A DNA stretch of 64,000 nt, taken from NCBI GenBank assembly GCA_029550525.1, contig JAKPHF010000070.1, positions 124,001 to 188,000 on the forward strand, in the 5' to 3' direction. How positions within the stretch are numbered: position 1 is the stretch's first letter; each line of letters starts with the position of its first letter. Of the stretch, positions 53,568 through 61,714 are shown one piece after another. This DNA is from Planctomycetota bacterium. GTDB lineage: Bacteria; Planctomycetota; Phycisphaerae; UBA1845; PWPN01. Under the pieces are notes generated by a model. The model was not told where the DNA came from, did not search any database, and worked only from the letters and a program-made list of their open reading frames with translations. Position numbers and translations under genes: made by a program.

Positions 53568-55406
53568 ATGCGACACGTCAGACGCGCGGGAATCATCATC
53601 ATCGGGATTGGATTCGTATTCGCTTCCACCGGGTGGACGGCTCCGGCGGTCAACGAGACGGAAGTAGTCAACAAGGTGGCCGTATTTCGCTTGTCCGGCG
53701 AACTGCCCGAAGCCCCGGCCCAATTCTCCCTCTTCAAGATCGACCAGATCAACTTCTACGAGCTGCTCAACCGCCTGAACAAAGCCAAGCGCGACCCCAA
53801 GGTCAAAGCAGTGATCCTGCTGTTCGACGAGCCGCAGATCGGTTGGGCCCAGCGGCAGGAGATCCGCCAGACGCTCCTGGGGCTCAAGGCTGCCGACAAG
53901 GACGTGTTCGCGCTGCTGGAGGACGAGGAGCAGCCGACGTACCTGATGGCGACGGCGGCGTCCAAGCTCTACATTGTGCCCACCGGCGGCGTGAATCTCA
54001 TCGGCCTGCATCTCGAACAAGCCTATCTCAAGGGGCTGCTCGACAAGATCGGCGTCACGGCCGACATCGAGCACGTCGGCTCGTACAAGGGCGCGGGCGA
54101 ACCCTTCACGCGAACCGGCCCGTCCGAAGAAGCGCTGGAGATGACCAATTGGCTGGTGAACGACCTCTTCGACCAGATGGTTCAGCAGATTGCGGAGGAT
54201 CGCAAGCTCTCACCCGAGCGGGTGCGCGAGCTGATCGACCAGGGACCATTCACCGCCGAGAAAGCCAAGGCCGCCGGGCTGGTCGATGAAGTGGCGTATC
54301 CTGAAGATTTGATGAAGACGCTCAAGGAGCGGTACGGCACGCTGGAGCTGGTTCACAATTACGGCCAGCGCGAGCTGCCCGATGTGGATTTGTCCAGTCC
54401 GTTCGGCATCTTCAAGTTCTTCGGCGAGATGATGGCCAAGACCAAAGCCGGCACGCGGCCGCAGATCGCGGTCGTGTATGTCGATGGCATGATCGTGCCC
54501 GGCAAGACCGAGGACGACCTGTTCGGCGGCGAAGGGCTGGTCGGCAGCACGACGCTGCGCCGGTTGCTCGCCCGCGTGCGCAAGGACGATCAAGTCAAGG
54601 CGGTGGTCCTGCGGGTCAACTCGCCGGGCGGCTCGGCAGTGGCCAGCGACATCATCTGGCACGCCACGCAAGCCTTGGGCGACAAGCCGTTCATCGTCTC
54701 CATGGGCAACGTGGCGGCCAGCGGTGGCTACTACGTGTCGGCGGGTGCGGCCAAGATTTTTGCCGATCCCGGCACGATTACCGGCTCCATCGGCGTGGTG
54801 GGCGGCAAGCTGGTGACGCAGGGCCTGTGGGACTGGGTAGGCGTCAACTTTCATGAAACCACTCGCGGCAAGCGGGCAGACTTGTTCAGCACGAGCCGGC
54901 CGTTCACTGACGAGCAGCGGGAGATCGTTCGCACTTACATGCGCGATGTCTACCAGGCGTTCAAGGATCGGGTTGCTGAGGGTCGCAAGGATAAGCTCAA
55001 GGGCGATCTGGAAGCGTTGGCCGGTGGGCGTGTCTACACCGGCCGGCAGGCCCAGGCCAAAGGTCTGGTCGATCAGCTCGGCGGCCTGCAGGACGCCATC
55101 AAGGCGGCAGCCTCGGAGGCCAACATCAGCAACTACGAGGTGGTCCAGTTGCCCGAGCCCAAGAACTTCGTCGAGCTGTTCATCAAGAGCCTGTCCGGCG
55201 AAGATCTTGATGAGGAAGGCGACAGCGTACAGGTGATGCACCGCGGCTGGCTGACTCGCACGCCAGCCGCCGCCGAACTGCTCCGCACGCTGGCCAAGGC
55301 CGACCCGGTGCGGATGCGGGCGGTGTTGAGCCTCCTGCAGCGGCTCGAACTGCTGAGCACGGAGAACGCGCTGCTGGTCATGCCCGATGCGATGATCGTG
55401 CGGTAA
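53568..55406 (+). CDS. sppA: Signal peptide peptidase SppA (S49, double-domain form)
   Basis: The 612-residue product has an N-terminal membrane helix (GIIIIGIGFVFASTGW, preceded by basic residues) and two S49 domains like the 67-kDa E. coli form. The catalytic Lys is expected at about 174 in VGSYKGAGEPF and the Ser at about 385 in VAASGGYYVSAGA. GTITGSIGVVGGK and GGRVYTGRQAQAKGLVDQLG are typical. SppA degrades cleaved signal peptides at the membrane outer face. GGAG eight bases before the ATG at 53568 decides the start. A Rho-independent terminator follows at 55463. Confidence 0.94.
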   Translation: MRHVRRAGIIIIGIGFVFASTGWTAPAVNETEVVNKVAVFRLSGELPEAPAQFSLFKIDQINFYELLNRLNKAKRDPKVKAVILLFDEPQIGWAQRQEIRQTLLGLKAADKDVFALLEDEEQPTYLMATAASKLYIVPTGGVNLIGLHLEQAYLKGLLDKIGVTADIEHVGSYKGAGEPFTRTGPSEEALEMTNWLVNDLFDQMVQQIAEDRKLSPERVRELIDQGPFTAEKAKAAGLVDEVAYPEDLMKTLKERYGTLELVHNYGQRELPDVDLSSPFGIFKFFGEMMAKTKAGTRPQIAVVYVDGMIVPGKTEDDLFGGEGLVGSTTLRRLLARVRKDDQVKAVVLRVNSPGGSAVASDIIWHATQALGDKPFIVSMGNVAASGGYYVSAGAAKIFADPGTITGSIGVVGGKLVTQGLWDWVGVNFHETTRGKRADLFSTSRPFTDEQREIVRTYMRDVYQAFKDRVAEGRKDKLKGDLEALAGGRVYTGRQAQAKGLVDQLGGLQDAIKAAASEANISNYEVVQLPEPKNFVELFIKSLSGEDLDEEGDSVQVMHRGWLTRTPAAAELLRTLAKADPVRMRAVLSLLQRLELLSTENALLVMPDAMIVR

Positions 55407-55462
55407 GCCGCCACGACCGCCGTATCGCCGCTCCCGAGAATTGACGGCGTCGTCACGTTTGG

Positions 55463-55512
55463 CACCGGCGCGGGCGAGTCAACGGCTCCCCCACGCCGGT
55501 GTCTTTTTCTCT
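55463..55512 (+). terminator. Rho-independent terminator of sppA
   Basis: CACCGGCG (55463-55470) and CGCCGGTG (55494-55501) form an 8-bp stem followed at once by TCTTTTTCTCTT. It ends the sppA transcript and insulates the CRISPR region downstream. Confidence 0.75.
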
Positions 55513-55604
55513 TCCGCCACCGACCCACGACACGCCGCAGATTGTCCGCACACAACGACGACTCCTGGCAGCCAAGTGACGCCGTCCCGCCACCCCGCCG
55601 TTGA

Positions 55605-55711
55605 GTCTCAATGGGGCCACGCTCGGTAGAGCGTGGAAACGGCTATGATCGATCGAACCGCTTTTCCTGAAACTAACTTCAATGAGGCCACGCTCCTTTG
55701 AGCGTGGGGAC
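55605..55711 (+). CRISPR. Degenerate two-repeat mini-array, type I-G style
   Basis: Repeat 1 at 55605-55640 and repeat 2 at 55676-55711 (36 bases as aligned, 27 identical) flank one 35-base spacer at 55641-55675. Both keep the perfect stem CCACGCTC/GAGCGTGG with different loops (GGTA and CTTT). Repeat 1 ends GTGGAAAC, a common 3' end of type I repeats, so transcription is probably plus-strand; repeat 2 ends GGGGAC, as degenerate terminal repeats do. No third repeat is seen. There is no A/T-rich leader upstream. It lies 801 bases before cas3. It is too small to count as a working immune memory and may be a remnant or a regulatory unit. Confidence 0.7.
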
Positions 55712-55746
55712 TCTAGGACAGTTTATAGTTTCAGGAAAGGCGGTTC
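55655..55746. repeat. 21-bp inverted repeat in matching positions after each CRISPR-like repeat
   Basis: The left arm 55655-55675 (last 21 bases of the spacer, GAACCGCTTTTCCTGAAACT...) is the reverse complement of the right arm 55726-55746 at 20 of 21 positions. Each arm begins exactly 14 bases after the end of a repeat. The second repeat lies between them, so the RNA could form a long stem topped by the repeat hairpin. Confidence 0.85.
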
Positions 55747-55763
55747 AAGGAGGAAAACCAGTT

Positions 55764-55836
55764 TTTTCGCGAAAAGAGTTGACTTTCACTTCACCGCGGT
55801 GTAAAAAATTAGCACCGGGGGGCCACTACCCCCCGG
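55764..55836 (+). promoter_or_regulatory. Promoter with adjoining palindrome and leader hairpin
   Basis: TTGACT (55779-55784), a 17-base spacer and TAAAAA (55802-55807) form a good sigma70-type promoter. A 12-base palindrome TTTTCGCGAAAA (55764-55775) touches its upstream side and could be an operator. A GC-rich hairpin, CCGGGGGG/CCCCCCGG (55815-55822 and 55829-55836), would lie at the very start of the transcript. The promoter should read into the small ORF at 55969. Confidence 0.55.
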
Positions 55837-55968
55837 CGCCTTATGACCGACGCGAATGGGCGCGTGCGGCCGTCGATAAACCAGTACCGCATTCGGTCGA
55901 TCATATCTTATCACTGTTTCCCGTAGCCGTCCATTGATCGCGCTCCACTGGACGGCGAGGATCACCCT

Positions 55969-56199
55969 ATGCCGAGCAAGGATCACACCTTGACAGCCGA
56001 GCAGAGCGCTCTTGCGGGAGTGTACGTCCTCATTGGAGTGCCGGTTGACCAGCTGCCGTATTCGCCTGCGATGGAACTCCTGGTACAGGAGTATTCCCGA
56101 CGAATCGGCCGAACTGCGACGGCTCGTGAGTGTTTTGCGGAGCTTCTGTACCTACGCAAACGGGGACTGCTACCGCGCATCCGCCGAAGAGTTGCGTAG
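55969..56199 (+). CDS. Small uncharacterised protein, 76 residues
   Basis: No family was recognised. The ATG at 55969 is preceded by GAGGA eight bases away and by a good promoter. The protein is soluble with hydrophobic LTAEQSALAGVYVLIGVP and an ordered C-terminal helix pattern TARECFAELLYLRKRGLLPR ending in basic residues, which could be a winged-helix or nucleic-acid-binding element. It sits between the mini-array and cas3, so a link to CRISPR regulation is possible but unproven. Codon use is ordinary for the window. It could also be a lone planctomycete orphan. Confidence 0.6.
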   Translation: MPSKDHTLTAEQSALAGVYVLIGVPVDQLPYSPAMELLVQEYSRRIGRTATARECFAELLYLRKRGLLPRIRRRVA

Positions 56200-56257
56200 G
56201 CTGTCGCGCCCTCCTCAGCGATTTGGCAGGATGGAGACGTTGAGAACGCGTGCTTTC

Positions 56258-56299
56258 TTTTCCTGCCGATGCCGGTACCAGTCGGCATCGGCAGGAAAA
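56258..56299. promoter_or_regulatory. 16-bp perfect inverted repeat upstream of cas3
   Basis: TTTTCCTGCCGATGCC (56258-56273) and GGCATCGGCAGGAAAA (56284-56299) are perfect arms with a 10-base loop. It lies about 145 bases before the cas promoter and 59 bases after the small ORF. The A-run on the right and T-run on the left would allow termination in both directions; an operator or RNA structure is equally possible. Direct repeats CGGTCCACC at 56348 and 56360 follow. Nothing else was recognised in 56200-56440. Confidence 0.7.
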
Positions 56300-56442
56300 C
56301 GGGCGTCAGCAAGTGGCCCACAGACCATCGAGACGGAGATGCTGGGGCGGTCCACCAACCGGTCCACCGCACGCGAGCGAAGATGGGAGACGCGGATGGA
56401 CTACTCGGTCTTCCATTCTTGACGAATCTGGGAGACAGGCCA

Positions 56443-56470
56443 TTGGAAACCAACCCATTCTCTGTATAAT
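56443..56470 (+). promoter_or_regulatory. Candidate promoter of the cas operon
   Basis: TTGGAA (56443-56448), a 16-base spacer and a perfect TATAAT (56465-56470) lie 42 bases before the cas3 start. The TATAAT stands out in this GC-rich DNA. Confidence 0.6.
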
Positions 56471-56511
56471 CACATTCCCTATTCATGTCTCGTCCGGTAG
56501 GAGGTTGACCG

Positions 56512-59325
56512 TTGCACAAGAGCTTCAACGACTTCTTCCAGGCTGCCACAGGCCTGAAGAACTTTGCCTTTCAGGAGAAGTTCGCGAGAGAGTTGCCATC
56601 GCTGGTCAGCGTACCGACCGGCCTGGGCAAGACCGCCATGGTGGTCATCGGGTGGCTCTGGCGGCGATTCGGAGGCGACGAGGCACTGCGAAAGGACACA
56701 CCACGACGACTTGTCTACTGCCTGCCGATGCGCGTGCTTGTCGAACAGACACGGGATTGTGTGCTGGATTGGCTGGACGCGATGGGTTTACTAGCCGGCT
56801 CGGTCGAGAGGAGTCTATCACGAGAGTCCGGCAGAAGGGGCAGAATCAAGGGTAATACGTACAAATGGGATCGAGGTGCCGCGGCTGGACGCGTCAGCGT
56901 GCATGTCCTCATGGGCGGCGAAGATGAGGATGATTGGGACATCTTCCCGGAACATGACGCGATCATCATCGGCACGCAAGACATGCTATTGTCTCGTGCG
57001 CTCAATCGCGGGTACGCCGCGGCCCGCGCTCGCTGGCCCATGCAGTTTGGACTTCTCCACACCGATTGCTTGTGGGTTTTCGACGAGATCCAACTCATGG
57101 GGGCCGGCTTGGCAACCTCTGCCCAGTTGGAAGCCTTCCGCCGGATATTACCGACAAAGAACGCTCCGATCGCAACCAACGGTCATGGCTGCCGAAGCGT
57201 CTGGATGTCCGCGACGATGCAACGAGACTGGCTGAATACGGTCGATTTCGAGCCCTTTCTGAAGGACGCGACACAGCTTACGTTCGACGTCGAAGAAGAG
57301 TTGAAAGCCGACGGACTAGGTGAGAACTCTCGCCAGGCGATTTTGGATCGCTGGAAGGCGGCGAGACCGCTCACGAAAGCCGGAGCAAGTAGCGCTGACC
57401 CGGGGCGTCTGGCAACCGAGATTCTTGCCGCTCACAAGCCGGGTACGCGGACGATCGTCGTCCTCAATACAGTCGAGAGAGCGTGCACGCTATTCAAGGC
57501 TCTGGATGCAGTCACGAGTGCGGGGAGGAGGAGATCACGAAGCAGGTGCACGCCGGCAGATGTGGAGCTCGCTCCCGAGGCAAAGCCCACATTGGTCTTG
57601 CTGCACTCGCGGTTTCGCCCGGCAGAACGGCAGCTTGCCATCGAAAGCGCTCTGGGGGCTCCACCGCCCGGCGGCACGATTATCGTCAGCACACAAGTGA
57701 TTGAAGCTGGTGTCGATGTGAGCGCGACAACGCTGTTTACAGAGCTGGCGCCGTGGGCGTCGCTGGTTCAGCGATTTGGTCGCTGCAATCGACGGGGGGA
57801 AGCCAACCAGGCCGCGCAGGTTTTCTGGATTGACCTCTTGAGCAAACATGCCGCCCCCTACCCCGCCGAGGTCCTCGATGAAGCCCGGAACCGACTCCAG
57901 GCATTTGGCAAGAGGCCGGAACACGAGCGGGACGTCGGTCTTCAACGGCTTCCAGCAGTGAACCTGGAATTCGAACATAAGGAGGTCATCCGCCGCAGGG
58001 ACTTCATTGACTTGTTCGACACAACGCCTGACTTGGCAGGCAATGACATCGACATCGACCGCTTTGTTCGCGAGATCGAGACCAGCGATGTACGCGTGTT
58101 CTGGCGGTCATGGAACAGTAAGGCACCGCCCAAAGACAAGGAATGGCGAAAGGTAGATCGCGGCGAACTGTGCCCCGTACCGGTCGAGCAATTGCATCGG
58201 TTTGCGTCACAACGTGATAGAAGTGTCTGGCGTTGGGACCAACTCGGGGGCCACTGGGTGAGGCCTGAGGTCATTTATCCCGGCCAGGTCTATCTCATTC
58301 ACGCCGAGGAAAAGGACGGCCTGCTGCTAACGCCGGGCTACGACCCGCGCTACGGTTGGGGCATTAGTCATGCTGGAGCGGTGCCTCCAGTAGCGACATC
58401 ATTGCAGGCCCAGCCGCGCGATGACCAGGCCCAGCCGCGCGATGACGATGAGTATGATGACGAGGGTCTTTCAATCACCGGAAGCTTCCAGTCGATTGCG
58501 GAGCACACTGACCATGTATGTACACAGCTTGCGTCGATTCTGCCCAAGGTTGATGTCTCCCCCAGGGAGGCACATCTGTTATGCCTGAGTGCACGCTGGC
58601 ATGACCTCGGAAAGAGCCACGAGGCGTTCCAGATCAAGATTAGTGACGGAGAACTCTTCACAGACAAGGAACCGCGGCCGAAGCGCGATGGACGATGGAA
58701 GGAGTGGGCAGGATGTAGGGACGTTGCCAAGGCCCCCAAAGGGTTCTGGACGCTCCACGGTAAGGCTGACCATGGGTTCCGCCGATGCTTCCGGCACGAG
58801 CTCGCGTCCGCGCTGGCCGTATTACAACGTCCCCATGAAGAACTCGGCGTGGAACAGTTAGCCGATGATGAACTGAACCTCGTTGCCTATCTTGTCGCCG
58901 CCCATCACGGAAAAGTGCGACTCTCGATACGCTCGCTGCCAAACGAGGGTCGTCCCCGCAAGCCGGATGGAAAGCCTGCCGACAATAAACGCTTTGCGCG
59001 CGGCGTGTGGGACGACGACCCGTTGCCGGAGACCGTTCTCGGCCATGCAGCCGACGGCTCGCCAATCAAGGCCCCCCCGCTCAGACTCTCGCTCGAGCCG
59101 ATGGAAATAGGTCTCTGCCAGGCTCCTCCCTTCGCGGGTCAGCCGTCGTGGGCAGAGCGCATGATTCGCCTTCGTGACACGATCGGCCCCTTCCGGCTGG
59201 CGTACCTGGAGGCCATTCTGCGGGCGGCGGATGCACGTGGGAGCATGCTGGCCGAGACACAAGACCTGGTAGCTGGCCCGCCAGCCGGAATTGGTACGAA
59301 CGGGGAGGATCCCCAACATGAATGA
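56512..59325 (+). CDS. cas3: Type I-G CRISPR-associated helicase-nuclease Cas3 (HD at C-terminus)
   Basis: The 937-residue product is a Cas3 of type I-G/I-U order, helicase first and HD last. Walker A is SVPTGLGKT (residue ~33-41), the DEAD-like box is WVFDEIQLMGAG (~188), and motifs V/VI are QVIEAGVDVSATTLF and LVQRFGRCNRRGE. The HD domain has CTQLASILP, ARWHDLGKSHEAF (~695) and LVAAHHGKVRLS. Cas3 is recruited by Cascade to unwind and cut target DNA. The start is a TTG with AGGAGG seven bases upstream. A perfect 21-base tandem duplication (58405-58446) adds AQPRDD repeats in a linker. It overlaps csx17 by eight bases. Confidence 0.95.
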   Translation: MHKSFNDFFQAATGLKNFAFQEKFARELPSLVSVPTGLGKTAMVVIGWLWRRFGGDEALRKDTPRRLVYCLPMRVLVEQTRDCVLDWLDAMGLLAGSVERSLSRESGRRGRIKGNTYKWDRGAAAGRVSVHVLMGGEDEDDWDIFPEHDAIIIGTQDMLLSRALNRGYAAARARWPMQFGLLHTDCLWVFDEIQLMGAGLATSAQLEAFRRILPTKNAPIATNGHGCRSVWMSATMQRDWLNTVDFEPFLKDATQLTFDVEEELKADGLGENSRQAILDRWKAARPLTKAGASSADPGRLATEILAAHKPGTRTIVVLNTVERACTLFKALDAVTSAGRRRSRSRCTPADVELAPEAKPTLVLLHSRFRPAERQLAIESALGAPPPGGTIIVSTQVIEAGVDVSATTLFTELAPWASLVQRFGRCNRRGEANQAAQVFWIDLLSKHAAPYPAEVLDEARNRLQAFGKRPEHERDVGLQRLPAVNLEFEHKEVIRRRDFIDLFDTTPDLAGNDIDIDRFVREIETSDVRVFWRSWNSKAPPKDKEWRKVDRGELCPVPVEQLHRFASQRDRSVWRWDQLGGHWVRPEVIYPGQVYLIHAEEKDGLLLTPGYDPRYGWGISHAGAVPPVATSLQAQPRDDQAQPRDDDEYDDEGLSITGSFQSIAEHTDHVCTQLASILPKVDVSPREAHLLCLSARWHDLGKSHEAFQIKISDGELFTDKEPRPKRDGRWKEWAGCRDVAKAPKGFWTLHGKADHGFRRCFRHELASALAVLQRPHEELGVEQLADDELNLVAYLVAAHHGKVRLSIRSLPNEGRPRKPDGKPADNKRFARGVWDDDPLPETVLGHAADGSPIKAPPLRLSLEPMEIGLCQAPPFAGQPSWAERMIRLRDTIGPFRLAYLEAILRAADARGSMLAETQDLVAGPPAGIGTNGEDPQHE

Positions 59326-61702
59326 GCCAACACACAACCTCAGATTGTCCGGGTGCACACCCGAGCCGCTAATGGCTTACCTCAAGGCTTTGGGCATACT
59401 TCGGCTGGTCAGCCAGCAAAAAGACCCTGGCGTCCGAGGATGGTGGAAGAATGGCGTTTTTTGGCTTCAATCCACCCTCGACTCAGACGAACTCCTGCGG
59501 TTTTTCCTCGAGGAGTACAAGCCGACCCCCATCGTGGTGCCCTGGAGCGGCAATGACTTTTTTGGCGTGAATTGGCAGGCGCGGCCGACCACATTCCGTG
59601 CGACGCCAACATCATCCCGGGTGATCGAAGCGCTGCTTGCTACGCAGACGGATCGCTTCGAGCACTATCGCCGATCGTTACGTGCCTGCAAGGTCACATT
59701 AGATCGATGTGGAATCGGCACGAAAAGCCACATGGAGAAGAACAAGTGGCGATTTATCCAACAGCTTCGCTCTATCTGTGATGAGCCTCTCCTTGTCGAG
59801 TGGCTGGACGCCGCGGCCGCAGGAACTGTGGAGAAATTCTCTCCCCTTCTCGGTAGTGGCGGCGGCAACGACGGCAACACACATTTCTCTGACAACTTCA
59901 TGCAGAATCTATGGGACGTGTTGCCGGACTTCGACGATCAACGCGAGCACGGGCGTCGTCAACCTGCTCACAGCACAATCGAGATCAGCCAGGAATTGCT
60001 ATGTGCAGCCCTCTACAAACGAGGGACCAATCGCCTGGTCTTAAACCGCACGTCATCCCTTTTCGACTCTGGCGCAGTTGGCGGGCCCAATGCTACTCAG
60101 GGGATGGAGCGCGACTCGCTCTCCAACCCGTGGAACGTGATTCTCTCGCTCGAAGGTGCGATTAGCTTCGCCGGTGCAGTAGCTAAGCGTCTGGGCGCCG
60201 ACGGCCCCAGTGTCGACGCATTTCCATTCCAACTGGCGGTTTCGGCCACACCCCAAGGCGGTCTTTCCGACAAGGAATCGAGCGGAACGGAACTGTGGCT
60301 TCCTCTCTGGGGTCGTCCAGCGTTGTCCGAGGAGATCCTTGCTCTGCTCCGGGAAGGTCGAGCAGACTGCGGTCCACGTCCGGCAAGGACAGGAACGGAC
60401 ATGGCCCGAGCAGCCGTTTCCTTGGGGGTCGATCGTGGAATCGATGCGTTTTGCCGGTACGCCATCCTGAAGGGCCGGGTGGGAGGTGACAATTACAACA
60501 CCGCAGCATCGCTAGGGTGCCTGCGTGTTGTGCCCCGCAAACACGTTAATCTTCTCAGGGAGATTGATCCCTGGCTCGATCGCTTTCGCTATGCAGTGAA
60601 AACCAGCGGAGGAGAAAATAAGTCGGGCAGGCCCAACCCACGATTTGCGTCAGCCCTTCGTGCAATCGAATCGGCAGTCGTGGACTTCTGCAAGTACGGA
60701 CATCGGGGCTTCTTCCAACGCATCCTCATCGCGCTGGGGCGGGCTGAAAGAGAAATGGCCTTGACGCCTGGCAAGATCGGACAAAGCAAGGTCCCGTCCC
60801 ATCCCATCGACCGTTTGTCGGCGGCCTGGATCGGGGCGGTCAACGATAAATCAGCAGAGTTCGCGATTGCTCACGCCTTGGCGGGCGTTCAGCATTTACC
60901 AGTTGCCAATATCCAGCCAAAGATCGGCCCACTTCGGACCAATCTCGAGCCTGTGACGTGGGGGAAGCGTCACACGAAATGGGCAGACACAAGTCTGTCC
61001 GTCGTGTGGAACGCCGCCGACTTGACCGTCAACATGACCAACGTTCTGATCCGACGCATGATCGACGGTGCTCGCACCGGCTGCGAGCATCTTCCCCTTT
61101 TCTCTCCCTACACTGTACCACTCGATTCCGTTGGCGCATTCATAAACGGCGATGTCGATGACAATCGGATCGAAGAACTGCTTTGGGGGCTCATGTTGGT
61201 CGACAGCCAGCAGTGGTCACACAGGGGCCGTGATTCCCACGGCCGTGATTCCCACGGAGCTGACGGGGTGGCCCTACCGCGTGCATACGCGCTCCTGAAG
61301 CTCTTGTTCCTTCCTCGTCCGCTTGTCATACAACGAACCATTGATGGGAATGTTCATGCCCATCTATTACGTGACGACGAATCCGGCGGCGTTGTCATCC
61401 GGCCCGAACCGTCCATTCTGTACTTGCTGCAGAGCAAGCGCCTCGGCGAAGCCTGCGCGCTCGCTACGCGCCGCTTGCGCGCTTCAGGACTCTCTCCGAT
61501 GCCGAAACCGCTTCGGGGCCGTCGGATGCTTGACCGCGACTGGGAGGAACTTGCTCGGATTGGAGACACTGGAATCGATCGGCTGCGTCTGGCCGCTGCG
61601 CTGCTAATTCCCATCGATGATACCGCGGTAGCTCAACTGGTAGAGATGGTCATCGGCAAACAAGATACCGAGGAAAAACTCCTCAATCGCCCTCACAAAT
61701 AA
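59318..61702 (+). CDS. csx17: Csx17 (Cas8-like large subunit of type I-G Cascade)
   Basis: The 794-residue product lies between cas3 and csb1, the fixed place of csx17 in type I-G loci, and begins LRLSGCTPEPLMAYLKALGI, the family's N-terminal signature. GVRGWWKNGVFWLQS and AWIGAVNDKSAEFAIAHALA are also typical. Csx17 is the signature large subunit (Cas8u2) that should recognise the PAM in the crRNA complex. The ATG at 59318 follows GGGGAGG and overlaps the cas3 stop; a GTG at 59291 is less likely. A 15-base tandem duplication at 61226-61255 gives GRDSH repeats. Confidence 0.92.
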   Translation: MNEPTHNLRLSGCTPEPLMAYLKALGILRLVSQQKDPGVRGWWKNGVFWLQSTLDSDELLRFFLEEYKPTPIVVPWSGNDFFGVNWQARPTTFRATPTSSRVIEALLATQTDRFEHYRRSLRACKVTLDRCGIGTKSHMEKNKWRFIQQLRSICDEPLLVEWLDAAAAGTVEKFSPLLGSGGGNDGNTHFSDNFMQNLWDVLPDFDDQREHGRRQPAHSTIEISQELLCAALYKRGTNRLVLNRTSSLFDSGAVGGPNATQGMERDSLSNPWNVILSLEGAISFAGAVAKRLGADGPSVDAFPFQLAVSATPQGGLSDKESSGTELWLPLWGRPALSEEILALLREGRADCGPRPARTGTDMARAAVSLGVDRGIDAFCRYAILKGRVGGDNYNTAASLGCLRVVPRKHVNLLREIDPWLDRFRYAVKTSGGENKSGRPNPRFASALRAIESAVVDFCKYGHRGFFQRILIALGRAEREMALTPGKIGQSKVPSHPIDRLSAAWIGAVNDKSAEFAIAHALAGVQHLPVANIQPKIGPLRTNLEPVTWGKRHTKWADTSLSVVWNAADLTVNMTNVLIRRMIDGARTGCEHLPLFSPYTVPLDSVGAFINGDVDDNRIEELLWGLMLVDSQQWSHRGRDSHGRDSHGADGVALPRAYALLKLLFLPRPLVIQRTIDGNVHAHLLRDDESGGVVIRPEPSILYLLQSKRLGEACALATRRLRASGLSPMPKPLRGRRMLDRDWEELARIGDTGIDRLRLAAALLIPIDDTAVAQLVEMVIGKQDTEEKLLNRPHK

Positions 61703-61714
61703 GGGAGAATCCTG

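Noticed and set aside
55641..55675. Spacer treated as a CreR-type guide with a canonical PAM at its match
   Set aside because: Only the PAM-distal 21 bases match the nearby site; the seed-proximal 14 bases do not, so canonical seed-based targeting is not supported.
61622..61660. tRNA-like D-arm text GGTAGCTCAACTGGTAGAG
   Set aside because: It lies inside the csx17 coding sequence and no acceptor stem, anticodon arm or T-arm (GGTTCGA) follows.
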